The notes under the pieces were generated by a model. The model searched no databases. It saw only the letters and a program-made list of their open reading frames with translations, and had not been told where the DNA came from. A program made the translations under genes and the position numbers. A stretch of DNA of 64,000 nucleotides, from contig CAJURM010000011.1 in NCBI GenBank assembly GCA_910589025.1, positions 1-64,000 on the forward strand. The letters run 5' to 3'. Shown here piece after piece: positions 1 through 7,721 of this stretch (positions are counted from its first letter, which is position 1; every line of letters starts with the position of its first letter). The stretch comes from an uncultured Odoribacter sp. (GTDB taxonomy: Bacteria; Bacteroidota; Bacteroidia; Bacteroidales; Marinifilaceae).

Positions 1-73
1 GGATAAATCTAAACGCTTCAAATTAAAATATGTCCGCTGCGACGGAATACGCTTACTCCGATTCACAACGGAA

Positions 74-81
74 CAAAGGTA
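74..81 (-). promoter_or_regulatory. Bacteroidota -7 promoter element, leftward
   Basis: On the minus strand these bases read TACCTTTG, matching the Bacteroidota -7 consensus TAnnTTTG. It would drive a gene lying to the left of the window. No ATG is seen on the minus strand between here and base 1, so the coding start probably lies outside the window (a TTG near base 20 is possible). No clear -33 element was found. Confidence 0.45.
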
Positions 82-154
82 AGAAAAAAGTGGAGAAACG
101 GCACAATGAAGAAGCGGAGGAAACTGCCTTTTCAACTGTTTCAACTTTTTTTCC

Positions 155-162
155 TATCTTTG
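155..162 (+). promoter_or_regulatory. -7 promoter element for the SPOR-like gene
   Basis: TATCTTTG matches TAnnTTTG and lies 32 bases before the ATG at 194, so the untranslated leader would be about 25 bases. Together with the opposing element at 74-81 it makes bases 1-193 a divergent intergenic region. Confidence 0.5.
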
Positions 163-193
163 CGCTTGTGCAATAGAACAAAAACAAAAACCG

Positions 194-724
194 ATGAAAA
201 GCATTCTTTGGATTACGCTGATACTGACATATACTTCTGTGGCGTTTGCCCAACAGACTGACGAGGTCATTCCTCCCGTACGACTCAACATTTTTGAAGA
301 ACTGGATCAGAATTCCATGCACAACGGTTACGTAACCATCAAAGGCTCTCCGGAAATCAATGAATTGATTCACCTGCACACAGCCATTAATAAAAATAAC
401 AAACACATTTCCGGTTTCCGCATACAGATCTTTTCCGGAAGCTCTTACGATCACCCCATCGAAGAATTACAGCTTTTTAAAGAGAATTTCGAGAAAGATT
501 TTCCGGACATACCGGCTTACCTGAACTACTTTGACCCGGACTTCAAAATACGGGTAGGCAATTTTCGTAACAGACTGGACTGTATTCCCACATTGAAAAA
601 AATACGCCGCAAGTACCCCTCCTGCTATGCAGTAAAAACTGATATTCCAATAAGCGACCTGGACAAACTATCGCAAAAAAACACGCTGCCACCGATAGAA
701 GAAGAAGAGGAAGAAATAGAATAG
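194..724 (+). CDS. Secreted SPOR-like domain protein
   Basis: 176 aa. An N-terminal hydrophobic stretch ending in AFAQQ (about residues 1-20) looks like a Sec signal peptide, so the protein should be periplasmic or outer-membrane associated. Residues ~75-150 (GFRIQIFSGSS ... FKIRVGNFRN ... YPSCYAVKTDI) have the pattern of a SPOR domain: an IQIFSG strand, then VRVGxF, then a closing VKT strand. SPOR domains bind denuded glycan strands at division septa. The C-terminus is a short acidic tail of consecutive glutamates. It is a single-gene unit with its own promoter, facing the GSCFA gene. The SPOR call rests on the motif pattern; the cellular role is inferred. Confidence 0.7.
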   Translation: MKSILWITLILTYTSVAFAQQTDEVIPPVRLNIFEELDQNSMHNGYVTIKGSPEINELIHLHTAINKNNKHISGFRIQIFSGSSYDHPIEELQLFKENFEKDFPDIPAYLNYFDPDFKIRVGNFRNRLDCIPTLKKIRRKYPSCYAVKTDIPISDLDKLSQKNTLPPIEEEEEEIE

Positions 725-739
725 ACTACAACCGGTACA

Positions 740-1702
740 TCACCTCTCCCGGTTCAACAACGGATATTTATTGCCTAACTGCTCCAACTCCCCTTCCAAC
801 TTCCGGCGAAAAGCAATATAAGTTTCACTCTCCGGATCAGAAGGACGATGATTCAGTCCCTTGTTGATTTTCTCCACCTGCCGCATCACCTGTAATGCAT
901 CGGCAGACAAAAAAGTATCTCTAAACCGTGTCCAGATATAATCGACAGCCTGTCCCGAAACATGTAGCATATCCTCCGCATAGAAACGGTAATCCCTCAA
1001 TTCATCCAAAACAATTTCGTAAGACGGGAAATAATAGACCCGCTTCCGGCGTTTCACCAGTTCATCTATTGCCAACAGTAAAACCGATTTACTCAACTGA
1101 TTTCCATGCGCCCCGTCTTTCCAATGCCGGATCGGACTCACCGTAAAAAGTACCCTTACCCCGGGATTTATCCGTTCCAACTGCTCAAGCAAACGCTCAT
1201 AAAGCCCGACAATCTCCGGTACAGACAGACAAAAACGTTCAAAATCACGTTCTGGAAACCGATGGCAATTAGCAACCACGCACCCGCTTTGCAAATGGCG
1301 ATAGACCCACGAGGTACCGAAAGTAATCAGAAGCACATCCGCCCGCCGGAGCTGTTCTGCCCCCCGGTAGATTCGGGCGTTCATCTTCTCCAGACACACT
1401 TCCCGTTCAGAAGCGGAAAAACGGCCATGATGCCCCCAACTCATCCATTTTCCTTCATGCCATATCAGTTCATCCGGTGTCACCACCCGTTCATCCATCA
1501 ACCGCTCCAACACCTGCGCCACCGACTCCGGATTATAGACAATCCCGCACGGATTGCAATCTACGGCAAAACGGTTCTCCATTAACTTCATACCCATATT
1601 CTCCGCAAAACAAGAACCTATCAGCATCCACTGGGAATGATAGTCCACTGAAAAATCCGGTTTTTCAATATCCACCACAGTCTGCCACATCATCTGTCCC
1701 AT
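740..1702 (-). CDS. GSCFA domain-containing protein
   Basis: 320 aa. The family-naming motif is present as GSCFAENMG at residues ~29-37, followed by NPCGIVYNP, SWGHHGRFS, LLITFGTSWVY and TVSPIRHWKDG, which are the conserved blocks of the GSCFA family. This family belongs to the SGNH/GDSL hydrolase-like fold and is thought to act as an esterase or acyl hydrolase, but its substrate is unknown. No signal peptide is visible, so it is probably cytoplasmic. The ATG at 1702 is used; the methionine at residue 4 is an alternative. The gene converges on the SPOR-like gene with 15 bases between stop codons and has its own -7 element upstream. Confidence 0.9.
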   Translation of the reverse strand: MGQMMWQTVVDIEKPDFSVDYHSQWMLIGSCFAENMGMKLMENRFAVDCNPCGIVYNPESVAQVLERLMDERVVTPDELIWHEGKWMSWGHHGRFSASEREVCLEKMNARIYRGAEQLRRADVLLITFGTSWVYRHLQSGCVVANCHRFPERDFERFCLSVPEIVGLYERLLEQLERINPGVRVLFTVSPIRHWKDGAHGNQLSKSVLLLAIDELVKRRKRVYYFPSYEIVLDELRDYRFYAEDMLHVSGQAVDYIWTRFRDTFLSADALQVMRQVEKINKGLNHRPSDPESETYIAFRRKLEGELEQLGNKYPLLNRER

Positions 1703-1776
1703 TCGTTAAATTTCATGCATTTCCCTTTGCAGAATGTCAATCCGTTCTTTCCCATTCGGTTTTACATCCGGCACCG

Positions 1777-1784
1777 CAAAGATA
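1777..1784 (-). promoter_or_regulatory. -7 promoter element for the GSCFA gene
   Basis: The minus strand reads TATCTTTG, about 75 bases upstream of the GSCFA start. It matches TAnnTTTG; no good TTTG at the expected -33 distance is visible. Confidence 0.4.
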
Positions 1785-1882
1785 ACGGAATCTGTACCAA
1801 AAATCCCGGGCTTTTTCTTTTTTTAGCAGACCGCATTTCCGGAAACGGATTAAAATATATATTATTGCACCAAATTTTCAGC

Positions 1883-2440
1883 ATGGGGTACTTTTCTATT
1901 CTTTTAATTGCCTTGGGCTTATCTATGGATAGCCTGGCCGTATGTATCAGCGGAGGTATCTTCATGAAAAAATTCTGCATCCGAAAATCCCTGAAAATGG
2001 CTTTGATCATGGGAGCTTTCCAGGGAGGCATGACACTCTTAGGATGGATGCTGAGCATCCGGTTCAGCCATTTCATCCGGGACTTCGACCACTGGATTGC
2101 ATTCCTACTATTGGCCTATTTGGGAGGCAAAATGATTTACGAATCCTTACGCCAAGAAGAATCCTGTCTGACCTCCCTTTCCGACCGTACCCTACTCACC
2201 CTCGGCGTTGCCACCAGCATCGATGCCTTAGCCGTCGGGGTGGGACTGGCTTTTCTGAAAACAAATATCTTTATTCCGGCACTCATCATCGCTATCACCA
2301 CCTTCCTTTTATCCTTGTCCGGCGTCTGCTGCGGATTTCATTTCGGAAAAATAAAAAATCTGAATGTAGAATTTGTCGGTGGTCTTATTCTCATTTTCAT
2401 CGGATTAAAAATACTGATTGAACACACGTTAGGTTACTGA
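1883..2440 (+). CDS. mntP: Manganese efflux pump MntP
   Basis: 185 aa, close to the usual ~190 aa of MntP. About six hydrophobic segments are visible in two homologous halves, each with the family signature around an acidic residue: ALGLSMDSLAVCISGG near residue 15 and GVATSIDALAVGVGLAF near residue 115. These intramembrane Asp residues are needed for Mn2+ export in characterised MntP proteins. The reading frame is open further upstream (from 1715), but the ATG at 1883 (MGYFSILLIALGLSMD) aligns with the family start and is chosen. I looked for a yybP-ykoY type manganese riboswitch in 1715-1882 and could not support one. Confidence 0.93.
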   Translation: MGYFSILLIALGLSMDSLAVCISGGIFMKKFCIRKSLKMALIMGAFQGGMTLLGWMLSIRFSHFIRDFDHWIAFLLLAYLGGKMIYESLRQEESCLTSLSDRTLLTLGVATSIDALAVGVGLAFLKTNIFIPALIIAITTFLLSLSGVCCGFHFGKIKNLNVEFVGGLILIFIGLKILIEHTLGY

Positions 2441-2532
2441 CCTCAACTTTCAGCAAACACGGTAAACACCCTAAAAAACCTTAGTACAACATAAAAAAAC
2501 AGAATTCATTTCCCTGTGTGCACGATTCTTCT

Positions 2533-2540
2533 TATCTTTG
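2533..2540 (+). promoter_or_regulatory. -7 promoter element for tmRNA
   Basis: TATCTTTG lies 16 bases before the first paired base of the tmRNA acceptor stem. The equivalent of the -33 element at 2509-2512 reads TTTC, one base from TTTG, at the 20-base spacing. Confidence 0.6.
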
Positions 2541-2556
2541 TACCACATATCTAAGA

Positions 2557-2952
2557 GGGGCAGACATGGCTTTGACAGCATGAAGAATAGGTATGTAAGC
2601 ATGTCGGGAGCAGTGAAACGGCCCGTAAATCCCGGACACAAAATTTTAATTGGCGAAAATAACTACGCTCTCGCTGCCTGATCTTTAGAAGATTCGAGGC
2701 TTAATCTCTGCTCAAGGAGCGGAGACGGGACATCCCGCCGGTGGTTCCACCTTATCCCGGTCGGCATACGGGGTGCAGTCAATGTAAGGTTAGTCTGAGT
2801 CAGCTTCGGACAAAAGGCGAAAATTCAGAAGCTAAGCGACGGCTTGGGTGCTTTTTTCCGGACCGTCGTCGAAAACCAATAAAAAGCTAAGCATGTAGAA
2901 AGCATATGAATTCCATGTTTGGACCAGGGTTCGATCCCCTGCTGCTCCACCA
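2557..2952 (+). ncRNA. ssrA: Transfer-messenger RNA (tmRNA)
   Basis: One-piece tmRNA that rescues stalled ribosomes and tags incomplete proteins for proteolysis. The 5' end GGGGCAG pairs with CTGCTCC at 2942-2948 to form the acceptor stem; ACCA follows and is encoded. The T arm (GGTTCGATCCC) is at the 3' end. The tag reading frame at 2652-2681 reads GENNYALAA and stops at TGA; the ALAA end is the usual degron. SmpB is not in this window. The downstream hairpin with a T run at 3011-3051 is its terminator. Confidence 0.97.
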
Positions 2953-3010
2953 ATACATTAACAATCAAATAGTTAAATCCACAAGAATGACTATTTTACA
3001 GTAAAAATGA

Positions 3011-3051
3011 AATGAGAAAGGTGCACTTTCGGGTGCACCTTTCTCATTTTT
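3011..3051 (+). terminator. tmRNA terminator
   Basis: A perfect 16-bp stem (3011-3026 with 3033-3048), a six-base loop TTTCGG, then a T run. It lies 58 bases after the tmRNA 3' end. Confidence 0.9.
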
Positions 3052-3237
3052 GGTACATTTAAAAAGACACCTATTCTCCTCGTAACAGACTGACAATAAT
3101 ACACATTACATACATCAAAAAGGATGCCGGAAGTCAGTATTTACTATTTTCCATCCCCTACTAAAAGAGGGGGAACGAAAAACATCCCCCCTGCACCGTA
3201 ATACGGTGGTTCATCTGCCGGTCAAATACATTTTACT

Positions 3238-3519
3238 AAAAAAGGGAGGCCTTATGGCCTCCCCTGCTACATTCCCGTCAACCCTACAGCGTAGCTTCCT
3301 CACCAAGCGTTATCCCAACGCTATATATCAAATAAAGAAACGTGTCTGCTTTTTCATCCATCCACAGGCAGACCAATGCCGGAAACGGTATGAACTCGCA
3401 GACACGTATTATATACGTAACTGACAAGTTCAGATTTCCGTTTCATCATTATTTTGGTCTTTTGTGGATGAAAATCTAAACTTAATTACAGTTTATTCTA
3501 AAAAACTGATGCCGCTGCA
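3238..3519 (-). ncRNA. Structured small RNA of unknown family (~280 nt)
   Basis: No convincing protein is encoded here, but the minus strand has a promoter (-7 element at 3527-3534) and an intrinsic terminator (GGGAGGCC/GGCCTCCC at 3244-3263 followed on the minus strand by six T). Between them are nested helices forming one rod: 3359-3366 with 3463-3470, 3370-3376 with 3454-3460, 3383-3388 with 3438-3443, 3391-3396 with 3427-3432, capped by the hairpin 3404-3418. Smaller hairpins lie at 3306-3322 and 3266-3295. A perfect 10-bp helix (3340-3349 with 3398-3407) would compete with the cap. RNase P, SRP and tmRNA signatures are absent. The rod shape recalls 6S RNA, but the length is larger. The family is not identified; the extent is inferred from promoter and terminator. 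Confidence 0.7.
3244..3263 (-). terminator. Terminator of the leftward small RNA
   Basis: An 8-bp perfect GC-rich stem with a TTAT/ATAA loop. The T run is on the minus-strand side (A6 at 3238-3243 on the plus strand), so it ends leftward transcription. Confidence 0.8.
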
Positions 3520-3526
3520 TCACGCA

Positions 3527-3534
3527 CAAATATA
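3527..3534 (-). promoter_or_regulatory. -7 promoter element of the leftward small RNA
   Basis: The minus strand reads TATATTTG, matching TAnnTTTG; the start site would be near 3519. The bases between here and tRNA-Glu are AT-rich and show no gene. Confidence 0.55.
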
Positions 3535-3709
3535 AGAACTTCCATTTTAAAATCAATGAATCGATATTCTATTTACATTGAAAATATAAATTTCAAATAA
3601 ATATGTGCACAAAAGGAGTAACAAAGCCGGACAATTCCACTGTCAAACAATGTATTTCTACACCGCGAAAGATGAATAAATTTATTTACATGAAGTTTTA
3701 AAGAACAAA

Positions 3710-3741
3710 TTTGGACAATTGAAAAATCCATATTATTTTTG
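3710..3741 (+). promoter_or_regulatory. Promoter of tRNA-Glu
   Basis: TTTG at 3710-3713, a 20-base spacer, then TATTTTTG at 3734-3741: both Bacteroidota promoter elements at the expected spacing, 16 bases before the tRNA. Confidence 0.65.
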
Positions 3742-3757
3742 CCTCACAAATTTGAAC

Positions 3758-3832
3758 GGCGGTATCGTCTAGGGGTTAGGACGCAAGATTCTCATTCTTG
3801 AAACTCGGGTTCGATTCCCGGTACCGCTACCA
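3758..3832 (+). tRNA. tRNA-Glu (anticodon CTC)
   Basis: A complete cloverleaf: acceptor stem GGCGGTA pairs with TACCGCT (one G-U), anticodon stem CAAGA/TCTTG encloses the loop TTCTCAT with anticodon CTC, and the T arm contains GGTTCGATTCC. CCA is encoded. It is a single tRNA with its own promoter and terminator. It lies between two structured-RNA candidates; no integrated element abuts its 3' end. Confidence 0.95.
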
Positions 3833-3834
3833 GC

Positions 3835-3863
3835 AAGGTCAGTAAATACTGGCCTTTTTTTAT
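3835..3863 (+). terminator. tRNA-Glu terminator
   Basis: AAGGTCAG pairs with CTGGCCTT (one G-T pair) around a TAAATA loop, followed by a run of T. Confidence 0.8.
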
Positions 3864-3909
3864 TTACCCCTCCATTTTGAAGAAAAAAATAAAAATAATT
3901 GCCTTTTCA

Positions 3910-3940
3910 TTTGTTTGTAAATCAATTTTATTTACATTTG
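3910..3940 (+). promoter_or_regulatory. Strong promoter without a protein gene
   Basis: TTTG at 3910-3913, 19-base spacer, TACATTTG at 3933-3940: both elements match the phylum consensus. No open reading frame follows for more than 600 bases, so the transcript is presumably non-coding. Confidence 0.6.
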
Positions 3941-3946
3941 TGCTGT

Positions 3947-4490
3947 TTATAGAGATAAACATCGTGGTTTTGGAAATAAAATGTTTATTCTTGACTGAAA
4001 AACCGACCTTTTTTATTTGAGAAGAATAGACTGCAAGCTCTTTATAACGGGCGGAATTGTTTTATTCGTTTCTCATTAGGTATCATGGTCGGGCCTTCAG
4101 TTAGACGGATATAAACAGTTCCGCTTTTTGTTTATATTCCGGCCATTTTATAACCCGGCAAATCAAGATGAATTTACAATGTACTGGAGTTCGGAATTTT
4201 TCTGTTAATGGAGAGCATTTGTAAGGATGATTAACTCATAGGTATAATCAAGGCGTACACCTCATCCTTCTTTCACGGGACTGAAAACGACCTACTTCCA
4301 TATAATATTATTCCATGTAGTATATCCAAAGGCTTGGTGGAGGTAATCTCATCCCGGCAAATTCACATGACATGAAAATATTCAGTCTCCGGTACTTTCT
4401 AAAAAAAGGGTCCCGATGATAGGTTCCATCAACCATTCTCTATCAGTTGCACATACTGAAACCTCAGTGAAGTCGGGCCCTTTTTCCTTT
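3947..4490 (+). ncRNA. Candidate structured non-coding RNA region
   Basis: A gene-free stretch starting at a strong promoter. It contains a 12-bp stem with one G-T pair (4051-4062 with 4113-4124) followed by five T, which may already terminate a ~185-nt RNA. Further on are TTACAA-TG/CA-TTTGTAA (about 4175-4222), AAGGATGA/TCATCCTT (about 4224-4273), and a final stem at 4408-4416/4473-4480 enclosing two small hairpins and followed by T5. The sequence CCCGGCAAAT occurs twice (4154-4163, 4353-4362). I recognise no RNA family. It could be one ~540-nt RNA, a ~185-nt RNA plus leftover sequence, or decayed intergenic DNA. Confidence 0.4.
4408..4486. terminator. Possible bidirectional terminator
   Basis: GGGTCCCGA pairs with TCGGGCCC (one bulged T). 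A run of A precedes the stem and a run of T follows it, so it could stop transcription from either side. The loop holds two hairpins, GATAG/CTATC and ACTGA/TCAGT. Confidence 0.6.
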
Positions 4491-4508
4491 TAATAAACAA
4501 ATACACAA

Positions 4509-4541
4509 AAAAGGACCAGAACAAATCTTCTGGCCCTTTTA
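4509..4541 (-). terminator. Terminator of the parA-parB-mltD strand
   Basis: A stem of about 12 bp (AAAGGACCAGAA with TTCTGGCCCTTT, one mismatch) with its T run on the minus strand, ~25 bases past the stop codon of the lytic transglycosylase gene. Confidence 0.75.
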
Positions 4542-4563
4542 CTATTTACCTGTCTTCTTGAAC

Positions 4564-6123
4564 TCAAATTTTTATTTTCAGCTTTTGCCCCGGTTTTAAG
4601 TCTTTCACTTTGCTTTCACTGATACCGTTCCATTTCATAATGTCCCGGTTAGAAACCCCGGGATACTTCTTGGCTATCGTCCACAGATTCTCCCCGCGTT
4701 TCACCGTGTAATAAATAAATTCCCCGTCAATGGTCTCCACCTGGGGAGCATTGGTCTCATTATTGACTTTACCCTCATATTTCGCTTTACTGGCATACTT
4801 TGCAGCATTCTTTTGGGAAACATAAACGACCAACTTCTGCCCCACCCGTATCGTCATGCGGCGGTTCAGATTATTCCAGTATTTCAAATCATTCAGCGAA
4901 ACATTAAACTTCGCCGCGATAGTTCCCGGCACATCCCCACTTCTCACCGTATACACCAACCGCGCTTTATCCCCGGAAATACTGGACGCATGTGCATACC
5001 TCCGGAACCGGTCGTTCGGATTAGCCACCCGGTCGCTATCGTCAAAATATTTTTTCCGGTTATAGGCAAAAATAGTATCCTGACGGTCAATAAAAGTAGC
5101 AACATGATTATAAGGTAATTTCAAAGCATAGGATTTTCCAAACCCTGCCGGAATAATATCCTTATAATACTGCGGATTCACATCCCTCAACTCATCAATG
5201 GAAATAGCCATGTTCTTACTCAACTGTTCGAAATGCAAAGCCTCATTCACCAACAGGGTATCACACAAAAGGGGCAGATTGCATTCCAGCGGATAGATAT
5301 GGTGTTCCTCCGCATAATTAAAGGCATACATAGCCGCGATAAATGCAGGCACATAACCACGGGTCTCCCGCGGCAAATGATAATAAATATCCCAATAATT
5401 CTTTTTACCTCCGGAACGCCGGATGGCCTTGTTCACATTGCCCGGCCCGCAATTGTAAGCGGCAATAACCAATATCCAGTCGTTATAAATCGAATACAGG
5501 TCGTTCAAATAGCGAACGGCAGCCTCTGTCGATTTCACCGGGTCATAACGTTCATCAATATAAGAATTGATTTCCAGTTTATACTGCCTGCCGGTATAAT
5601 ACATAAACTGCCACAACCCGCAGGCCCGTGCCCTGGAACGCGCCACCGGATTCAATGCACTTTCAATAACCGGAAGATATTTCAATTCCAGGGGCATGCA
5701 ATTGGCCGCCAGTGCTTCCTCAAAAATAGGGAAATAATACTCGCTCAACCCCAACATACTTGCCACCTGCAATCTCTTCTTCACCACATACATCTCAATA
5801 AAATTACGCACGATGTCATTATACGACAACGTAATGGCAGAATGCAGCGAATCCAGACGCATCAGGTAAAGGGAATCACTGACTGGCATGACCTGGTCCT
5901 GTTTTTCCACAACATAGACAGAATCCCCATAAGCCACTTCGTTTTTCATGTGCTTATGCCACTGCGTATACGCTTCATCAATCATCTGAAGAAATTCTCC
6001 GGGAATGGGCTCCGCCACAGATAAAATCTGTACGACCGACAAGGTATCCCTTTTCATGTCATTACGCTGAGCCACTCCGTTTACACACCATCCTAACACT
6101 ACAAACAAAACTAACCAACGCAT
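4564..6123 (-). CDS. mltD: MltD-type membrane-bound lytic murein transglycosylase with two LysM domains
   Basis: 519 aa. It cleaves the beta-1,4 bond of peptidoglycan to leave 1,6-anhydromuramic ends. A signal peptide covers residues 1-19 (ending NGVAQ). The SLT domain spans about 140-260, with catalytic Glu at 154 in the IESALNP context and the family blocks RACGLWQFM and VIAAYNCGPGNVNKAI. Two C-terminal LysM repeats (about 395-438 and 470-519; YTVRSGD and YTVKRGENLWTIA) bind glycan. Length and architecture match MltD/family 1D. It lies 14 bases after the DUF5683 gene and is probably the last gene of the parA-parB strand. Confidence 0.94.
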   Translation of the reverse strand: MRWLVLFVVLGWCVNGVAQRNDMKRDTLSVVQILSVAEPIPGEFLQMIDEAYTQWHKHMKNEVAYGDSVYVVEKQDQVMPVSDSLYLMRLDSLHSAITLSYNDIVRNFIEMYVVKKRLQVASMLGLSEYYFPIFEEALAANCMPLELKYLPVIESALNPVARSRARACGLWQFMYYTGRQYKLEINSYIDERYDPVKSTEAAVRYLNDLYSIYNDWILVIAAYNCGPGNVNKAIRRSGGKKNYWDIYYHLPRETRGYVPAFIAAMYAFNYAEEHHIYPLECNLPLLCDTLLVNEALHFEQLSKNMAISIDELRDVNPQYYKDIIPAGFGKSYALKLPYNHVATFIDRQDTIFAYNRKKYFDDSDRVANPNDRFRRYAHASSISGDKARLVYTVRSGDVPGTIAAKFNVSLNDLKYWNNLNRRMTIRVGQKLVVYVSQKNAAKYASKAKYEGKVNNETNAPQVETIDGEFIYYTVKRGENLWTIAKKYPGVSNRDIMKWNGISESKVKDLKPGQKLKIKI

Positions 6124-6137
6124 AAAATACTCTCTTC

Positions 6138-6803
6138 TTAAAAATTTAATGTTAAAGTTAATCCTACCATACCTCCCGCCGCCGGAGTATAAAAAGAATT
6201 GGGCTGCACATTGAGCGTCAAATCTTCATTTATTTCAAAATCATAAAAATGGGCAAACACACAAGCATCGATAATCTGAACCGCATAGATTCCCCCCATC
6301 ACGATGTAAAGCAAATCCCGGTTCCGCTTAAAATTTGTCTTCTTGTTTTTCAATTGAGTCTGGAAATTTGCCTGCTGCTGGGGCGAAAAATCTTCCACAC
6401 CGCCACCGGCATATACCTTTTCCCAGGAAGGATTTTGCGGATACGGGAAATCCGGATTTTTGGCTTTTTCTTCTAAATAGTGCGAATAATCGAAATAAGC
6501 ATTCTTATATTTTTTAAAATTCCGGCTATTCCAGCTGATGCCATACACCGTAGCCCCCACCCCTCCATATAATATGGGCAATTTCCACCACTGACGGTTG
6601 TAGACCTGCCCCAATCCCGGCAACACCATAGCATAAATCGTTGCCTTATGGGGGGAATGAGGTGTCACATTTGCTTTTGCCACATCCACGTCAAGCGTAT
6701 CCGTAAGCTGTTCCTGTATTTGAGCCGTATCGCGAAACACCTCTACGGCACTGACGGCCGTAAATTTCCACAATACAACTAAAAGTAAAAACAACTTTCT
6801 CAC
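6138..6803 (-). CDS. DUF5683 domain-containing protein
   Basis: 221 aa from a GTG start at 6803. I prefer this to the more upstream ATG at 6881 because the upstream part overlaps the end of parB, while GTG is preceded by a purine-rich stretch and gives a typical signal peptide (VRKLFLLLVVLW ... VSA). The core YAMVLPGLGQVYNRQWWKLP plus a hydrophobic segment IYGGVGATVYGIS is the signature of DUF5683, a Bacteroidota family found next to parB and lytic transglycosylases. One or two further membrane segments follow (LLYIVMGGIYAVQIIDACV). The function is unknown; the context suggests a role in the cell envelope or division. Confidence 0.85.
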   Translation of the reverse strand: MRKLFLLLVVLWKFTAVSAVEVFRDTAQIQEQLTDTLDVDVAKANVTPHSPHKATIYAMVLPGLGQVYNRQWWKLPILYGGVGATVYGISWNSRNFKKYKNAYFDYSHYLEEKAKNPDFPYPQNPSWEKVYAGGGVEDFSPQQQANFQTQLKNKKTNFKRNRDLLYIVMGGIYAVQIIDACVFAHFYDFEINEDLTLNVQPNSFYTPAAGGMVGLTLTLNF

Positions 6804-6819
6804 GTCTTCTCGTCTTGGC

Positions 6820-7713
6820 TTAATCGATTTTATCCAGTAATCCGATAATCTTTTCCAGTTCAGCATCCGATTTGAAGGCAATCACAATCTTACCTTTTCC
6901 GGCAGCATTCCTTTTCAATTCCACTTTGGTCTCAAAACGCCTGGAGAGATGTTGCTGCAATTCAATGTAATCGCCGATTTCATTTTTCTTTTTCGGCTTC
7001 ACGGGTTCATCCTCAACCGCCTCCGGCTTGGGATTAGCTATCTCCCGGACAATCTCTTCCACTTTCCGAACAGAAAAATCGTATTTCAGTATCTGTTCAA
7101 AAATCATAAACTGGGTGTCCGGATCTTCGATATTGATGATAGCACGGGCATGTCCCATAGAGATTTTTTTATCCCTGATTGCCAACTGTATCTGAGCAGG
7201 CAGCTTCAATAGCCGCAAATAATTGGAAATAGTGGTTCTTTTCTTACCGACCCTCTCACTCAGGGCATCCTGCGTCAGCCGACACTCATCCAACAACCGC
7301 TGATAACTGATAGCCACTTCGATGGCATTCAGGTCTTCCCGCTGGATATTCTCAATCAAAGCCAGTTCCAGGAGACTTTCATCTTCTGTTTTACGAATAT
7401 AGGCAGGTATGGTTTCCAACCCGGCGAGCTTCGAAGCCCGGAAGCGTCTCTCTCCGGCAATAATCTCATACTTTCCACCGTCCACCGACCTCACGGTAAT
7501 CGGCTGAACAATACCTATCGACCGGATGGAAGCAGCCAGCTCATTCAAAGCCTCTTCGTCAAATTCCGTCCTCGGCTGATAAGGGTTGGGATAAATATCT
7601 CCGAGACTCAATTCCTGAATAGCGGACACGGCCTCTGTTCTGGGTTTCGGGTCCTCTGCAGCATCAGTAATCAAAGCCCCCAATCCTCTGCCCAGTGCAC
7701 TTCTTTTTACCAT
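6820..7713 (-). CDS. parB: Chromosome partitioning protein ParB
   Basis: 297 aa, typical for chromosomal ParB/Spo0J. The N-terminal ParB/Srx nuclease-like domain (residues ~35-125) contains the CTP-binding motifs NPYQPRTEFDE and GERRFRASKLAG. A central helix-turn-helix region (SERVGKKRTTISNYLRLLKL, then ISMGHARAII) binds parS. The C-terminal dimerisation part ends in GKIVIAFKSDAELEKIIGLLD. It lies 8 bases downstream of parA. I saw no obvious parS palindrome in the window. Confidence 0.96.
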   Translation of the reverse strand: MVKRSALGRGLGALITDAAEDPKPRTEAVSAIQELSLGDIYPNPYQPRTEFDEEALNELAASIRSIGIVQPITVRSVDGGKYEIIAGERRFRASKLAGLETIPAYIRKTEDESLLELALIENIQREDLNAIEVAISYQRLLDECRLTQDALSERVGKKRTTISNYLRLLKLPAQIQLAIRDKKISMGHARAIINIEDPDTQFMIFEQILKYDFSVRKVEEIVREIANPKPEAVEDEPVKPKKKNEIGDYIELQQHLSRRFETKVELKRNAAGKGKIVIAFKSDAELEKIIGLLDKID

Positions 7714-7721
7714 ATAATTGC

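Noticed and set aside
1715..1882. Manganese riboswitch (yybP-ykoY) before mntP
   Set aside because: The conserved paired bulges of that riboswitch could not be found; the region is short and largely the divergent promoter of the GSCFA gene.
3206..3424. A 72-codon plus-strand frame in the RNA-rich region
   Set aside because: It runs through the terminator and rod structure of the leftward RNA, and its sequence shows no protein-like feature; the minus-strand RNA explains the conservation-like structure better.
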